This document shows, one piece after another, positions 14,805 to 23,372 of a stretch of 32,632 nt of DNA. Both the position numbers and the translations under genes were made by a program. The DNA comes from Acidothermus sp. (lineage in GTDB: Bacteria; Actinomycetota; Actinomycetes; Acidothermales; Acidothermaceae), in the NCBI GenBank assembly GCA_023512015.1, contig JAIMAI010000027.1, forward strand, positions 1 through 32,632, in the 5' to 3' direction. The notes under the pieces were generated by a model, which saw nothing but the letters and a program-made list of their open reading frames with translations, made no database searches and was not told the DNA's origin. The stretch's first letter is position 1; each line of letters starts with the position of its first letter.

Positions 14805-17705
14805 TCAATCCGCATACGCATCCAAAGGCGGGCAACTGCAGATGAGGTTTCGATCCCCGCGCGCCCCGTCGATCCGCGCGACCGGGGGGAAGTATTTGCC
14901 GCGACCGAGCGTCGGAAGCGGGAAGACCGCGGTCTGCCGAGAATAGGGATGTTTCCAGTCTCCGACGAGAGCCGCGGCGGTGTGCGGCGCGTTACGGAGC
15001 GGGTTGTCCTCGACCGGCCACTCCCCCCGCTCGACTCGGGCGATTTCCTCGCGGATTGCGCGCATCGCATCCACGAATCGATCCAACTCGGCGAGATCCT
15101 CCGATTCCGTCGGCTCCACCATGAGCGTTCCCGGGACGGGGAAGGACATCGTCGGGGCATGAAAGCCGTAATCCATCAGCCGCTTGGCCACGTCGTCGAT
15201 GGTGAGACCGGCCCGCCGTGTGATCTCCCGAAGGTCAAGGATGCATTCGTGCGCCACGAATCCACCCCGGCCGGTGTACAACACCGGGTAGGCGTCCTGC
15301 AATCGGCGAGCAAGGTAATTGGCGGCCAGGACGGCGACTTGGGTGGCGCGGCGCAGCCCGCCGAACCCCATGAGACGCAAGTAAGCCCACGAAATTGGGA
15401 GCACACCCGGAGATCCGAACGGCGCCCCCGACACAGGCCCGGGGCCGGTCGGCGGGCCAGCCTCAGCGACGAGCGGATGGTTCGGAAGGAACGGCGCGAG
15501 GTGAGCGCGGACGCCGATCGGTCCGACTCCCGGCCCTCCCCCGCCGTGGGGGATGCAGAAGGTTTTGTGCAAGTTGACGTGGGACACGTCGGCGCCGAAG
15601 GCCCCAAAACGCGCGAAACCCAACAGGGCGTTGAGGTTGGCACCGTCGAGGTAGACCTGTCCCCCGGCTCGGTGCACGCGCTCGCAAATCGTGGTGACCG
15701 TTTCTTCGAAGACTCCGTGGGTCGACGGATAGGTGAGCATGATGGCCGCGATCCGGCCTTCGTGCTCGGCCAATTTGCGGTCCAGATCGGCTAGATCGAC
15801 GTTGCCGCCGGCATCGCATCCCACGACCACGACGCGGAAACCGGCCATGACGGCACTCGCCGCGTTCGTGCCGTGAGCGGAGGAAGGAATCAGGCAGACG
15901 TCGCGATGCGCCTCTCCGCGTGCGCGGTGGAAGGCGCGGATGGCCAGTAGTCCCGCGAATTCGCCCTGCGACCCGGCGTTCGGTTGCACGCTCACCGCGT
16001 CGTACCCGGTGAGGTCGGCGAGCCAAGCCTGCAGGTCGGCGATGAGGCGCCGGTAGCCGGCGGCCTGATCCGCCGGTGCGAAGGGATGGATGTCGGCGAA
16101 TTCCGGCCAACTGATGGGTTCCAGCTCCACCGCTGCGTTCAGCTTCATCGTGCAGGAACCCAGCGGAATCATCGACCTGTCCAGCGCCAGGTCCTTGTCG
16201 GCAAGCGAACGCAGGTAACGCATCATCGCAGTTTCCGATTGGTAGCGGTGAAACGTCGGATGCGTGAGAAAATCGTCGGTTCTCCTCACCACCGAGGACG
16301 GCGGCAGAGAGCCGGCGACGGACCGCAGGCGGTCGGGGTCCGCTTCGATTCCAAAGGCGCGCAGCAGGCGAGTGAGGATTTCCGGAGTGGTGGTCTCGTC
16401 GAACGACACCGCCACGGTATCCGCGTCGATCCGGCGAATGTTGATACCCTCAGCGAGTGCCGCGGCGACGTAAGAATCCGCGTTGCCCGGCACGCGAACC
16501 GTTACGGTATCGAAGAAATCGCCGTGCGGCACCTCCAAGTTTTCCCGGCGGACCAGGGTGGCAAAGGTGCGAGCGGCGTCGTGCACCCGATGGGCGATGC
16601 GCCGCAACCCCTCGGGGCCGTGGTAGGCGGCGTACATTGCGGCCACCACGGCGAGCAGGACCTGAGCGGTGCAAATGTTGCTGGTCGCGCGTTCGCGACG
16701 AATATGCTGTTCGCGGGTTTGCAGGGCGAGCCGATACGCCGGCTGCCCCTCGGCGTCCACCGACACCCCCACCAGCCGGCCCGGCAACGCGCGCACGAAA
16801 TCCGCACGGGTGGCGAGAAAACCTGCGTGGGGACCGCCGTACCAGAGGGGGACGCCGAACCGCTGCGCCGACCCGACTGCCACGTCTGCTCCCCACCTGC
16901 CGGGGGGTTCGAGCAGCGTCAGCGAAAGGAGATCCACCGCCGCGATGACCAGTGCCCCCCGCTCGTGCGCGGCGGCAGCGAGGCCACGGAAATCGCGGAC
17001 GGCGCCACTGGTGCCCGGATTCTGGACGACCACCGCGAAGAAATCGCCGTCCGGCAGGCCTTTCGACAGATCCGCGGTGACGAGATCCCATCCCATCGGT
17101 GCGGCCCGGGTCGCGAGGACGGCGCGGGTCTGCGGGAGCACGTCGGCATCCACCACGATGCGATTACTCGACGCATCCGAGCAGCGACGGCACATCGCGA
17201 CCGCTTCGGCAGCCGCGGTAGGTTCGTCGAGCAGGGACGCCCCGGCTACCGGGAGACCGGTGAGGTCTTCGACCATGGTCTGGAACACCAGCAGCGCCTC
17301 CAGCCGTCCTTGGGAAATCTCGGGCTGGTAGGGGGTGTAGGCGGTGTACCAGGCGGGATTCTCCAGAATTCCCCGCCGGATGACGGCGGGGGTATGGCTG
17401 CGGAAATAGCCGAGGCCGAGCATCGAGACCAAAGGCTTGTTCATTGCTGCGATTTCCCGCAGCTCGGCGCCGACGCTCGCCTCGTCACCCGGCGGGGGCA
17501 GCGTGCTCTCCCGCTCCTTGGGGTCGCGGATCTGCTCGGGGATAGCCCGGATGATCAGCTCGTCGAGTGAGTCGACCCCGACCACCGCGAGCATCCGCTC
17601 GATCTCGTGATCCCGGGGACCGATGTGTCGGGAGGCGAACTCGCTGAGCGGCGGATCGGGAGACGTCCGCACCGGCGAGGGAAAAACCTGCGTCGAGGCG
17701 CTCAT
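14805..17705 (-). CDS. gcvP: Glycine dehydrogenase (decarboxylating), P protein of the glycine cleavage system
   Basis: A 966-residue single-chain P protein. It decarboxylates glycine with pyridoxal phosphate and passes the aminomethyl group to the lipoyl arm of GcvH. The N-terminal half begins with the family's [17 protein letters not shown]. The C-terminal half carries the cofactor lysine, Lys714, in [17 protein letters not shown]. The Gly-rich loop and C-terminal MVEPTESE segment are intact and the length is normal. The ATG at 17705 has GGAGG 5 bases upstream; an open frame to 18029 runs through the riboswitch and is not coding. Expression is controlled by the tandem glycine riboswitch. 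GcvH is encoded at 24024, and GcvT is not in the window. Confidence 0.96.
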   Translation of the reverse strand: MSASTQVFPSPVRTSPDPPLSEFASRHIGPRDHEIERMLAVVGVDSLDELIIRAIPEQIRDPKERESTLPPPGDEASVGAELREIAAMNKPLVSMLGLGYFRSHTPAVIRRGILENPAWYTAYTPYQPEISQGRLEALLVFQTMVEDLTGLPVAGASLLDEPTAAAEAVAMCRRCSDASSNRIVVDADVLPQTRAVLATRAAPMGWDLVTADLSKGLPDGDFFAVVVQNPGTSGAVRDFRGLAAAAHERGALVIAAVDLLSLTLLEPPGRWGADVAVGSAQRFGVPLWYGGPHAGFLATRADFVRALPGRLVGVSVDAEGQPAYRLALQTREQHIRRERATSNICTAQVLLAVVAAMYAAYHGPEGLRRIAHRVHDAARTFATLVRRENLEVPHGDFFDTVTVRVPGNADSYVAAALAEGINIRRIDADTVAVSFDETTTPEILTRLLRAFGIEADPDRLRSVAGSLPPSSVVRRTDDFLTHPTFHRYQSETAMMRYLRSLADKDLALDRSMIPLGSCTMKLNAAVELEPISWPEFADIHPFAPADQAAGYRRLIADLQAWLADLTGYDAVSVQPNAGSQGEFAGLLAIRAFHRARGEAHRDVCLIPSSAHGTNAASAVMAGFRVVVVGCDAGGNVDLADLDRKLAEHEGRIAAIMLTYPSTHGVFEETVTTICERVHRAGGQVYLDGANLNALLGFARFGAFGADVSHVNLHKTFCIPHGGGGPGVGPIGVRAHLAPFLPNHPLVAEAGPPTGPGPVSGAPFGSPGVLPISWAYLRLMGFGGLRRATQVAVLAANYLARRLQDAYPVLYTGRGGFVAHECILDLREITRRAGLTIDDVAKRLMDYGFHAPTMSFPVPGTLMVEPTESEDLAELDRFVDAMRAIREEIARVERGEWPVEDNPLRNAPHTAAALVGDWKHPYSRQTAVFPLPTLGRGKYFPPVARIDGARGDRNLICSCPPLDAYAD

Positions 17706-17734
17706 GGGGACCTCCGCGAACGACGAGGAGCGGA

Positions 17735-17920
17735 TATCCCCCTCTGTCTGCGCACCTGAGAGATTCACCGCCGATGCGACGGCTTTCCCCGTCGGTGGCG
17801 TGGGCGGCCCCACGCACTTTCCAGAGGCGCCTACCCCGCACGGTCTGCTGGCCTGAGAGATTCCGGGGAGTTGCTCCTTCGGCGCCCCACGCTGGATGCG
17901 GGGGGACTCTCCCGTGCGGG
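17735..17920 (-). promoter_or_regulatory. Tandem glycine riboswitch upstream of gcvP
   Basis: Two glycine aptamers are recognisable on the minus strand. The first (17835-17920) is closed by CCCGCACGG/CCGTGCGGG and contains GGGAGAGT, GCCGAAGGAGCAA and ATCTCTCAGGC. The second (17741-17827) is closed by CCTCTG/CAGAGG and contains GGGGAAAGCCGTCG, ATCTCTCAGG and CAGACAGAGGGGG. A 7-base linker separates them. About 36 bases lie between the second aptamer and the gcvP ATG, with no terminator-like U-run. Control is therefore more likely at translation; the GGGGGA end of aptamer 2 could pair with TCCCC next to the start codon. Such switches usually turn gcv genes on when glycine is abundant. Confidence 0.92.
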
Positions 17921-17938
17921 CTTGCCGGCGCGTGTCCC

Positions 17939-17944
17939 AGGCTA
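17939..17944 (-). promoter_or_regulatory. Possible -10 element for the gcvP riboswitch transcript
   Basis: TAGCCT on the minus strand ends about 18 bases before the first riboswitch stem, so an RNA starting near 17932 would begin just upstream of the aptamer. No good -35 is seen at the right distance, so support is positional only. Confidence 0.3.
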
Positions 17945-18010
17945 CCCCATGACCCGGCAGGCGCCGACATGCCTCACAGCGGCTCGGCCCCGGAGTTCGC
18001 AGCGATTGCC

Positions 18011-18040
18011 TTGACCCCTGCGAACCCACGCCGCTACACT
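18011..18040 (+). promoter_or_regulatory. Predicted promoter of the secreted-protein / ABC cassette
   Basis: A -35 element TTGACC (18011-18016) and a -10 element TACACT (18035-18040) are separated by 18 bases. The predicted RNA start near 18047 gives a leader of about 40 bases before the ATG at 18087. It resembles a housekeeping-sigma promoter. Confidence 0.55.
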
Positions 18041-18086
18041 CCCAGGCAAGTTATGATCATCTACTCGCACGGAAAGGAGTTCGGTC

Positions 18087-18534
18087 ATGGTGCGTCTGCG
18101 CGCCCTCTCGCTCCCCCCTCCTTGCCGCTGCGCTCATTGCAGCGGCCGGGTTAGCCGAAGCGTCTAGCAGTTGGGGTCCCGTCTACGCCTACTACGACGG
18201 CAAAGTTCGTGCCGAAGGTATCGGTTCCACCGACATTAGCGGCGACCGTACCTCGGTGATGGACAGGTATTACATAAACGATCTTTCCAATGACGGCAAC
18301 AACGTGTACGGCCACGTGACGTTCTATTACTTGGCTGGTGGATATTGGTACCAGGGAGCGACCAAATCGACCGGAGAATTCGATTACTGGAACACTCCGA
18401 GGGTGGTGTACGTGAGCGACACGTTGAAGTCCTGGGGCACGGCAGCCCGGACCGGAAGCAAGGTGTGCGTCCAACTCGGTTGGCCGGTCCCAGACTCTTG
18501 CTCCGCGTCGACATATGCCTCCGTCTCGTACTGA
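18087..18534 (+). CDS. Small secreted protein of unknown function, signal peptide out of frame at a C6 run
   Basis: The ATG at 18087 has an excellent ribosome site (AAAGGAG, 7 bases away) but reads only 26 codons to a TAG at 18165. Removing one C from the six at 18113-18118 gives one continuous 148-residue protein. It starts MVRLRALSLPLLAAALIAAA, a textbook Sec signal peptide with predicted cleavage after AEA (residue 25). The mature part, about 123 residues, is rich in Tyr, Trp, Gly and Ser, with repeated aromatic strands (YAYYDG, VTFYYLAGGYWYQ) and two Cys (127 and 137) near the end in KVCVQLGWPVPDSC, suitable for a disulfide. If only the intact frame is annotated, it starts at an internal ATG (18256) without a signal. 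I recall similar uncharacterised actinobacterial proteins but no named family. The next genes encode an ABC transporter. Confidence 0.65.
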
Positions 18535-18547
18535 ATGTTTCACACGC

Positions 18548-19336
18548 ATGACAGGTACGAACACGACTCAGGCTGGTCTCGCCGGCGTAGCCGGTGAGAC
18601 CAGCCTGGCCGACGTCACCGTTGAATTCGGGAAAACCGTCGCGCTCAACGGCGTGTCGTTCGACTTCTCCCCTGGAGTGACGGCGATACTCGGTCCGAAC
18701 GGCGCGGGGAAATCCACCCTCCTCGGGGTCCTTGCTACCCTCATCGAACCGACGGCGGGGACGGTGTGTATCGCCGGTGAACCGATTCACAGCCGGCCGG
18801 CGTTGCGCCGGGCGCGACAGGCACTCGGCTATCTCCCCCAACATCCCGACTACTTCGACCATCTGACCGTCCTCGAAGCTCTGCACTACGCGGCCTGGCT
18901 CAAAGGCTTGGGTGCTGCGCAGCGTCGCGAGAAAGTCGGTGCCGCAGTCGACCGTTTCGGCCTGCAGGCGATCTGTAGGCAGAAGCTCCGCACCCTCTCC
19001 GGAGGCACCCGGCGGCGGGTCTACCTGGCGAGCGCCGTCGTTCACGACCCCAGGGTCGTCGTGCTGGACGAGCCGACGAGCGGCCTGGATCCCACCCGCC
19101 GTGCCGACGTCCGAGCGGTGCTCGACCAGCTGCGAGAAAACATCGTCGTCTTTTCCACTCAACTGACCGAGGAGGTCGAGCTGCTCGCCGACCGGGTACT
19201 CGTCATGAGCGCCGGCCACCTGGTCTTCAGCGGGACACCGAAAGAACTTGCGGCGGTCGCGGGCACCGACCAGCCGAGTGTGTCGGTGGTCGAAGCGGCG
19301 CTCCGCCGGTTAACTGGTACGAACGGTGAAAGGTAG
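18548..19336 (+). CDS. ABC transporter ATP-binding protein
   Basis: A 262-residue ATPase of the export/antibiotic-resistance type. Walker A is GPNGAGKST (49-57), the Q-loop is YLPQHPDYFDHLT, the signature is LSGGT (150-154), and Walker B is VVVLDEPTSGLD (170-181). The switch position, normally His (STHLTEE), is Gln205 in STQLTEE, which may lower ATPase activity or reflect a variant mechanism. The ATG at 18548 lacks a clear ribosome site, and the first 18 codons are encoded within a long hairpin (18569-18607). The ABC fold itself begins near residue 19, so the real start is uncertain. It lies 13 bases after the secreted-protein gene and 2 bases before the permease. Confidence 0.85.
   Translation: MTGTNTTQAGLAGVAGETSLADVTVEFGKTVALNGVSFDFSPGVTAILGPNGAGKSTLLGVLATLIEPTAGTVCIAGEPIHSRPALRRARQALGYLPQHPDYFDHLTVLEALHYAAWLKGLGAAQRREKVGAAVDRFGLQAICRQKLRTLSGGTRRRVYLASAVVHDPRVVVLDEPTSGLDPTRRADVRAVLDQLRENIVVFSTQLTEEVELLADRVLVMSAGHLVFSGTPKELAAVAGTDQPSVSVVEAALRRLTGTNGER
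18569..18607 (+). terminator. Long inverted repeat between the secreted-protein gene and the ABC genes
   Basis: Arms of 18 bases (18569-18586, beginning CAGGCTGGTCTC, and 18590-18607, ending GAGACCAGCCTG) are complementary except for one G-T wobble, with a 3-base loop. It starts 35 bases after the secreted-protein stop and inside the first codons of the ABC gene. No U-run follows. It could be a partial terminator or mRNA-stability element that sets secreted protein above transporter levels. Confidence 0.6.
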
Positions 19337-19338
19337 CG

Positions 19339-20589
19339 ATGACAGAAATCCGTGCGCCCCTGGTGCGCGCGCACGTCTGGCGCTCATCCGGGAAGGTCGG
19401 TTTTCCTCTCCTGGTCCTGGTCGTCGCGAGCCATATCGTCTTGCGTCCGGTGTCGTGGCGGCACGAATGGTTCTGGGCCACCTATCAGTTCAACTTCGTC
19501 GACGTGCTTCTCGGCCCGGCGGCGGCCTGTATCGGAGCCTGGGAAGGACGTCGCTTGCGTCAACGAGCCGGGCTCGTCGCGACGTCCGCTCGCCCCTTGA
19601 CGGCGGTGCTTTGCCACTGGGCCGCACTGGCTGCATGGCTCGCCGCTGTCTTCGCCGCCGGGCTGGTCGCGGTATGGGCGACGGTACGGCTCGCAGGGAC
19701 GCCCGGCCTCCCCGATGGATACAGCCTGCTCAGCGTGGTGCCGGCGCTGGCCCTGCTCGCCGGCTACGGCGCGTTTGGAATGATTGCCGGCTCTGCCTTT
19801 CCGAATCCCGTCACGGTGCCGCTCGCAGGAATGGTCGCGTTCGGCGTCACCCTCTTCGGCTACGTCGGCGGCGTCCCGGAGCAGGTGCTGCAGGTCGGTG
19901 GCGCGACCGGGTCGACCGCGACTCTTCGGCCGCGTCTCTCCGTCATCGGCGCCCAAACCGTCACATACGCAGCTTTCGGCTTGTTGTGCATCGTGGCCAT
20001 CGGCGCGACCGTGGCCCTTCCCCGCCGCCTCGCCAGGCGAACGGTCGGCATCGCAACGGTCATTGCCGTCGCTGCGGGCATTCCGCTCTTCTTCGTCGGT
20101 GCACCGCTCGCCACGCATAGGCCGACCGTTGTCTGCTTCGGACGTCACCCTACCGTCTGTGCACTTCCGGGCTATCGGAAATATCTCCCGGCCGCGCAAC
20201 ACACCCTCGCCGAGTTCCGACCACTCGCCGAGCAGCTCGGCTACCCGCTCCCCGACCGTTTCACCCAGGCCACTCTCCCCGGCGACCAGGTCTGGGCACC
20301 GCTGCCGGAGAACTTTTTGACGTCACGGGACGAGGCCACACAACGCACCATGGCCGCAAATATCGTGCTCAGCAGTCTGATCCCGGGGATCAAATCGTGT
20401 CTGGCACCAGATACGTTCCAAGACTATGCCCGCGTCGCCACTTGGGTGCAAATCCAGATCGAGCCCGATCTAGCGGCAAAACTTTCATCACCCACGCAAT
20501 CGGCGACGAATGCGCTACCTACCCTCGCGGATGCGCGAGCGGCCCTCGAACGAATGCGGCGACTGTGCGGTACCCAGCACCATCAATAA
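19339..20589 (+). CDS. ABC-transporter-associated membrane protein with C-terminal external domain
   Basis: A 416-residue protein, not assigned to a named family. About six membrane helices lie in residues 20-265 (for example FPLLVLVVASHIVL, WLAAVFAAGLVAVWATV, TYAAFGLLCIVAIGATVAL and IATVIAVAAGIPLFFVG). They are followed by a soluble domain of about 150 residues, probably outside the membrane, that begins THRPTVVCFGRHPTVCALPGY with two Cys. The last residues include an Ala/Arg-rich helix. The ATG at 19339, with AAAGG upstream, starts 2 bases after the ATPase stop, so it is the likely permease partner. The external domain could contact the secreted protein encoded upstream; that is inference. 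Confidence 0.7.
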   Translation: MTEIRAPLVRAHVWRSSGKVGFPLLVLVVASHIVLRPVSWRHEWFWATYQFNFVDVLLGPAAACIGAWEGRRLRQRAGLVATSARPLTAVLCHWAALAAWLAAVFAAGLVAVWATVRLAGTPGLPDGYSLLSVVPALALLAGYGAFGMIAGSAFPNPVTVPLAGMVAFGVTLFGYVGGVPEQVLQVGGATGSTATLRPRLSVIGAQTVTYAAFGLLCIVAIGATVALPRRLARRTVGIATVIAVAAGIPLFFVGAPLATHRPTVVCFGRHPTVCALPGYRKYLPAAQHTLAEFRPLAEQLGYPLPDRFTQATLPGDQVWAPLPENFLTSRDEATQRTMAANIVLSSLIPGIKSCLAPDTFQDYARVATWVQIQIEPDLAAKLSSPTQSATNALPTLADARAALERMRRLCGTQHHQ

Positions 20590-20609
20590 AAACAACAAGC
20601 CTCACCGGG

Positions 20610-21182
20610 GTGCTGTTTCGTGCCTGGCGTCTGAAAACGGTGTGTGTGGCGGCCGCGGCCTCGGTCATTGCGTGGTTCGCTATTCCCGCGCGTCCCATAG
20701 ACGTTCCCGGACGAGACGGTGTCTCCTCCGTACTGTGGCCGCTGCTCCCCGCCGTGGTGGCCTCGGCCCTTCCCTCCGTACTCGAATGGTCCCGGTCGCC
20801 GGCCGTTGTCCTCGCACCACGCTCTCGTACCGATACGGCGGGTCGCATTGGTTTCGCAACCCTACTGGTGGGGGCCGTAGCCATCGTGGGAGCGACACGG
20901 TTCGACCCGGTCGTCGTGCTCAGGAATTCCGCTTTTCTGTTCGGATTGGCGACCCTGCTCTCCCGTTGGACCGCCAGCGGTTTGGTTGCCACGATGGTGG
21001 TCCTCGTGCCGATGGCGATGTGGCTCCTTGGCACGGAACCCGGAGGGTTCGCCAAGAGTTGGGCGCTTCTTCTCCTGGACGCCCACTCTCCTACGGCAGG
21101 GGGCTTCGCAATCGGCTTGTTCGTCACGGGTGCGTGTGCACAAGTGCTGCCGTCGCGCTCAAAGGCGCGGACGCCTGAGTAG
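20610..21182 (+). CDS. Second membrane protein of the ABC cassette
   Basis: A 190-residue hydrophobic protein with about five helices (for example TVCVAAAASVIAWFAI, VLWPLLPAVVASALPSVLEW, IGFATLLVGAVAIVGATRF and ASGLVATMVVLVPMAMWLL). It is not recognised. The start is uncertain. GTG at 20610 is the first reasonable codon after the previous stop (20587-20589) and gives VLFRAWRLKT before helix 1. The open frame extends back to 20397 inside the previous gene, but that part has no membrane character. There is no clear Shine-Dalgarno, so coupling to the upstream gene is likely. It is possibly the second half of a heteromeric permease. Confidence 0.6.
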   Translation: MLFRAWRLKTVCVAAAASVIAWFAIPARPIDVPGRDGVSSVLWPLLPAVVASALPSVLEWSRSPAVVLAPRSRTDTAGRIGFATLLVGAVAIVGATRFDPVVVLRNSAFLFGLATLLSRWTASGLVATMVVLVPMAMWLLGTEPGGFAKSWALLLLDAHSPTAGGFAIGLFVTGACAQVLPSRSKARTPE

Positions 21183-21209
21183 CGGTCCACAACGGCCGAC
21201 ACTCGGCGG

Positions 21210-21809
21210 TCAGCCCGTCCGGCGCTCCCTCCGGCGGCGGGCGAGTTCGTCGTCGGGATAAGCTGCCGCGGCATCACCGTCGGCGCGTTCACTCGGCAGC
21301 GTGGCCAACGTGCCGCCGACCTCCCGCGCCACCTGGCCGATGGCGATGCCGAAAACTCCCTGCCCGCCCTTCACGAGATCAACGACTTCATCGGCTGACG
21401 TGCATTCGTACACGGTGGCGCCGTCGCTCATCAGCGTCACCTGGGCGAGATCATTGACCCCCCGCGAACGCAGGTATTGGACGGCGGATCTCACGTGCTG
21501 CAGGGAAATCCCCGTGTCGAGCAACCGTTTGACCACCTTGAGGACCAGGATGTCGCGGAAACTGTAGAGCCGTTGCGAACCCGAGCCAGAGGCTTGCCGG
21601 ACACTCGGCTCGACAAGGCCGGTCCGCGCCCAGTAGTCGAGTTGGCGGTAAGTGATCCCTGCCACCGCACAGGCCGTCGGGCCGCGGTATCCCACCGTTT
21701 CGTCGATGGGAGGAAGTTCGTCCGGGAAGAGCGTTCCCTGCTCCATTACCGCCGGCGCTTGCGGGAGCTGCCGTGCGTGGTCCTCGTCGGCCCCGCGTCG
21801 TGTCGTCAC
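21210..21809 (-). CDS. MerR-family regulator, Rv1830-like
   Basis: A 199-residue winged-helix MerR-type regulator. The DNA-binding part (about 38-110) is VGYRGPTACAVAGITYRQLDYWARTGLVEPSV, then a Gly/Ser-rich wing and LYSFRDILVLKVVKRLLDTGISLQHVRSAVQYL. The C-terminal half (MSDGATVYECTSADEVVDLVKGGQGVFGIAIGQV) matches the M. tuberculosis Rv1830 type, reported as ResR, linked there to growth and division control. I chose the GTG at 21809, which has GGAGG 4 bases upstream, over ATG 21746 (no ribosome site) and the frame's upstream extension to 21929. It is the last gene of the conserved cluster, just after the DUF151 gene. Confidence 0.85.
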   Translation of the reverse strand: MTTRRGADEDHARQLPQAPAVMEQGTLFPDELPPIDETVGYRGPTACAVAGITYRQLDYWARTGLVEPSVRQASGSGSQRLYSFRDILVLKVVKRLLDTGISLQHVRSAVQYLRSRGVNDLAQVTLMSDGATVYECTSADEVVDLVKGGQGVFGIAIGQVAREVGGTLATLPSERADGDAAAAYPDDELARRRRERRTG

Positions 21810-21925
21810 CCTGCCTCCAGCCGTCCTTCCCGGCTGTCGACCATCGCGGTGACGCCGGTACCCGTCACGGTAGGCATCGCCGTCCACCGAGTCAACGCGA
21901 CGCGCGGAGGGACGACGAAGCTTGG

Positions 21926-22414
21926 TCAACCGGTCGCCTTCCCGAAGTCCTCGGGCGAGATCGAGTCCAAGAATTCACGGAATTTCTCGACCTCGTCCTC
22001 GGTGTCACGCTCCCCCGGCATCTCGATGCCCGCCTCTTCCAGCACGGCCTCGGAACCGAAGATCGCAGCACCGGTCCGAAGGGCGAGGGCGATCGCATCA
22101 CTCGGCCGCGCGCTCACCTCGGGTCCCCGGTCGAAGACCAACTCCGCGTAGAAGACGTTGTCGCGCATCTCGGTGATCCGCACCGCGTTCAACTTGACCC
22201 CCAACGCGTTGAGCACGTCCCGCATGAGATCGTGGGTGAGCGGCCGTGGAGGAACCACCCCCTGCTGGGCGAAAGCGATCGCGGTCGCTTCGACCGCGCC
22301 GATCCAGATCGGCAGGTAGCGGTCGCCGCCGACTTCCCTCAACAACACGATCGGCTGGTTGGTCTGGAGTTCGACGCGCACCCCGACGACCTGCAGTTCA
22401 TGCATATCCATCAT
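21926..22414 (-). CDS. DUF151 bifunctional nuclease-type protein, Rv1829-like
   Basis: A 162-residue DUF151 (bifunctional nuclease domain) protein. The full domain is visible: MHELQVVGVRVELQTNQPIVLLRE, then LPIWIGAVEATAIAFAQQGVVPPRPLTHDLM, and DRGPEVSARPSDAIALALRTGAAIFGSEAVLEEAGI, the last block being the most conserved. The C-terminus is acidic. Three closely spaced ATG codons (22414, 22411, 22405) could all be starts; no strong ribosome site separates them. Plant relatives have DNase/RNase activity, but the role in actinobacteria is not settled. A 170-base gap separates it from the upstream MerR gene; I see no convincing promoter there. Confidence 0.9.
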   Translation of the reverse strand: MMDMHELQVVGVRVELQTNQPIVLLREVGGDRYLPIWIGAVEATAIAFAQQGVVPPRPLTHDLMRDVLNALGVKLNAVRITEMRDNVFYAELVFDRGPEVSARPSDAIALALRTGAAIFGSEAVLEEAGIEMPGERDTEDEVEKFREFLDSISPEDFGKATG

Positions 22415-22585
22415 CTGCGCTCACCGTGAGTCGGTTTTTTCGCCGTCCGGCGGCCTTCGACATCCTTCACGGTACACCGGCACCGCGCCGCGCCCGCCGT
22501 TCCGAGCCGACCACTGGCAAGCGGCACCAGCCGCGCGGGGAGCGCGCCGGAACAACGTACGGAGGCCGACCCCGCGGGTGCGGCG

Positions 22586-23323
22586 CTAGCCGAGCAGCGG
22601 TCGCAGGCCGGCACGGACCAGCGCGGCGTGGAGGCGCACTGAAAGGGCGGCGATCTCACGGGCGACCTCTTCGGCCCGGGCGCGCGCCTCCGGGCCGTGC
22701 TGGCGAATCAACGGGCTGATCACCTGCTCGACCAACCCCACCTCACGATCCGCGGCGGCTCGGAAAGCCCGCAGATGGCGGGGTTCGATGCCGAAACGGC
22801 CGAGCTCCTTGACCGTCTTGGCAATCGCCAAGGCGGTGCCGTCGTAGTGACTCGCCCGCGGAGCCACCAGACCGAAATTCTCCAGAGCCGTCAATTGTTG
22901 CTCGTCGATTTCGGCGGCGCGGAGGAATTCCTGCCGGGTGAGGCGCACGTCTGCGGAATCGGCGGCGAAATCCTGCGGCCCGGGGAAAGCCTCGCCCCCC
23001 ACGAGACTCATCGGCACGCGGGGCAACCCATTGCCCCCCGGCAACTGAGGCTCGAGCCCACGATCCAGGGCATCCAGGTGTTCTTTGATGACCCGCAGCG
23101 GCAGGTAGTGGTCGCGCTGCGCGGTGAGGATGTATCGCAGCCGGGCGACGTCGGCGGCGGAGAATTTGCGATATCCGGCGGGAGTTCGTTCCGGTTCGAG
23201 CAGCCCCTCCGATTCGAGGAAGCGAATCTTCGAAATCGTGATGTCGGGGAAATCGGGTCGCAGCTGTGCCAGGACCTCGCCGATGCTGAAGGACGCCCGC
23301 GTCGACGCGGAACGGCTGCTCAT
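22586..23323 (-). CDS. ftsR: MerR-type regulator FtsR (Rv1828-like)
   Basis: A 245-residue MerR-type regulator with an N-terminal winged helix (about 10-75: SFSIGEVLAQLRPDFPDITISKIRFLESEGLLEPERTPAGYRKFSAADVARLRYIL). A second helical domain (about 125-235) runs from VRLTRQEFLRAAEIDEQQLTALENFGLV to RLHAALVRAGL. Homologues are Rv1828 and corynebacterial FtsR, which activates ftsZ. The ATG at 23323 has AGGGG 7 bases upstream; a GTG directly before it (23326) is an alternative. The gene follows garA by about 50 bases. DNA-binding residues look intact. Confidence 0.87.
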   Translation of the reverse strand: MSSRSASTRASFSIGEVLAQLRPDFPDITISKIRFLESEGLLEPERTPAGYRKFSAADVARLRYILTAQRDHYLPLRVIKEHLDALDRGLEPQLPGGNGLPRVPMSLVGGEAFPGPQDFAADSADVRLTRQEFLRAAEIDEQQLTALENFGLVAPRASHYDGTALAIAKTVKELGRFGIEPRHLRAFRAAADREVGLVEQVISPLIRQHGPEARARAEEVAREIAALSVRLHAALVRAGLRPLLG

Positions 23324-23372
23324 CACCCGTCCCCTCCCCGGACGTCGCCCGAGCTCATCGCCTGAGCTGCTC

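Noticed and set aside
15984..17570. 528-residue plus-strand open frame opposite gcvP
   Set aside because: Shadow of gcvP codon third-position GC; no ribosome site or family resemblance.
18256..18534. A 92-residue cytosolic protein starting at the internal ATG 18256
   Set aside because: The frame continues upstream in good coding sequence into a signal peptide, and 18256 has no ribosome site.
18087..18534. Lactococcin 972 family bacteriocin
   Set aside because: Size, secretion and ABC neighbours fit, but the mature sequence lacks that family's recognisable pattern.
22434..22460. T-run and GC-rich repeat as a terminator
   Set aside because: The T-run precedes the stronger stem on the plus strand and no plus-strand gene ends there; on the minus strand it is an A-run.
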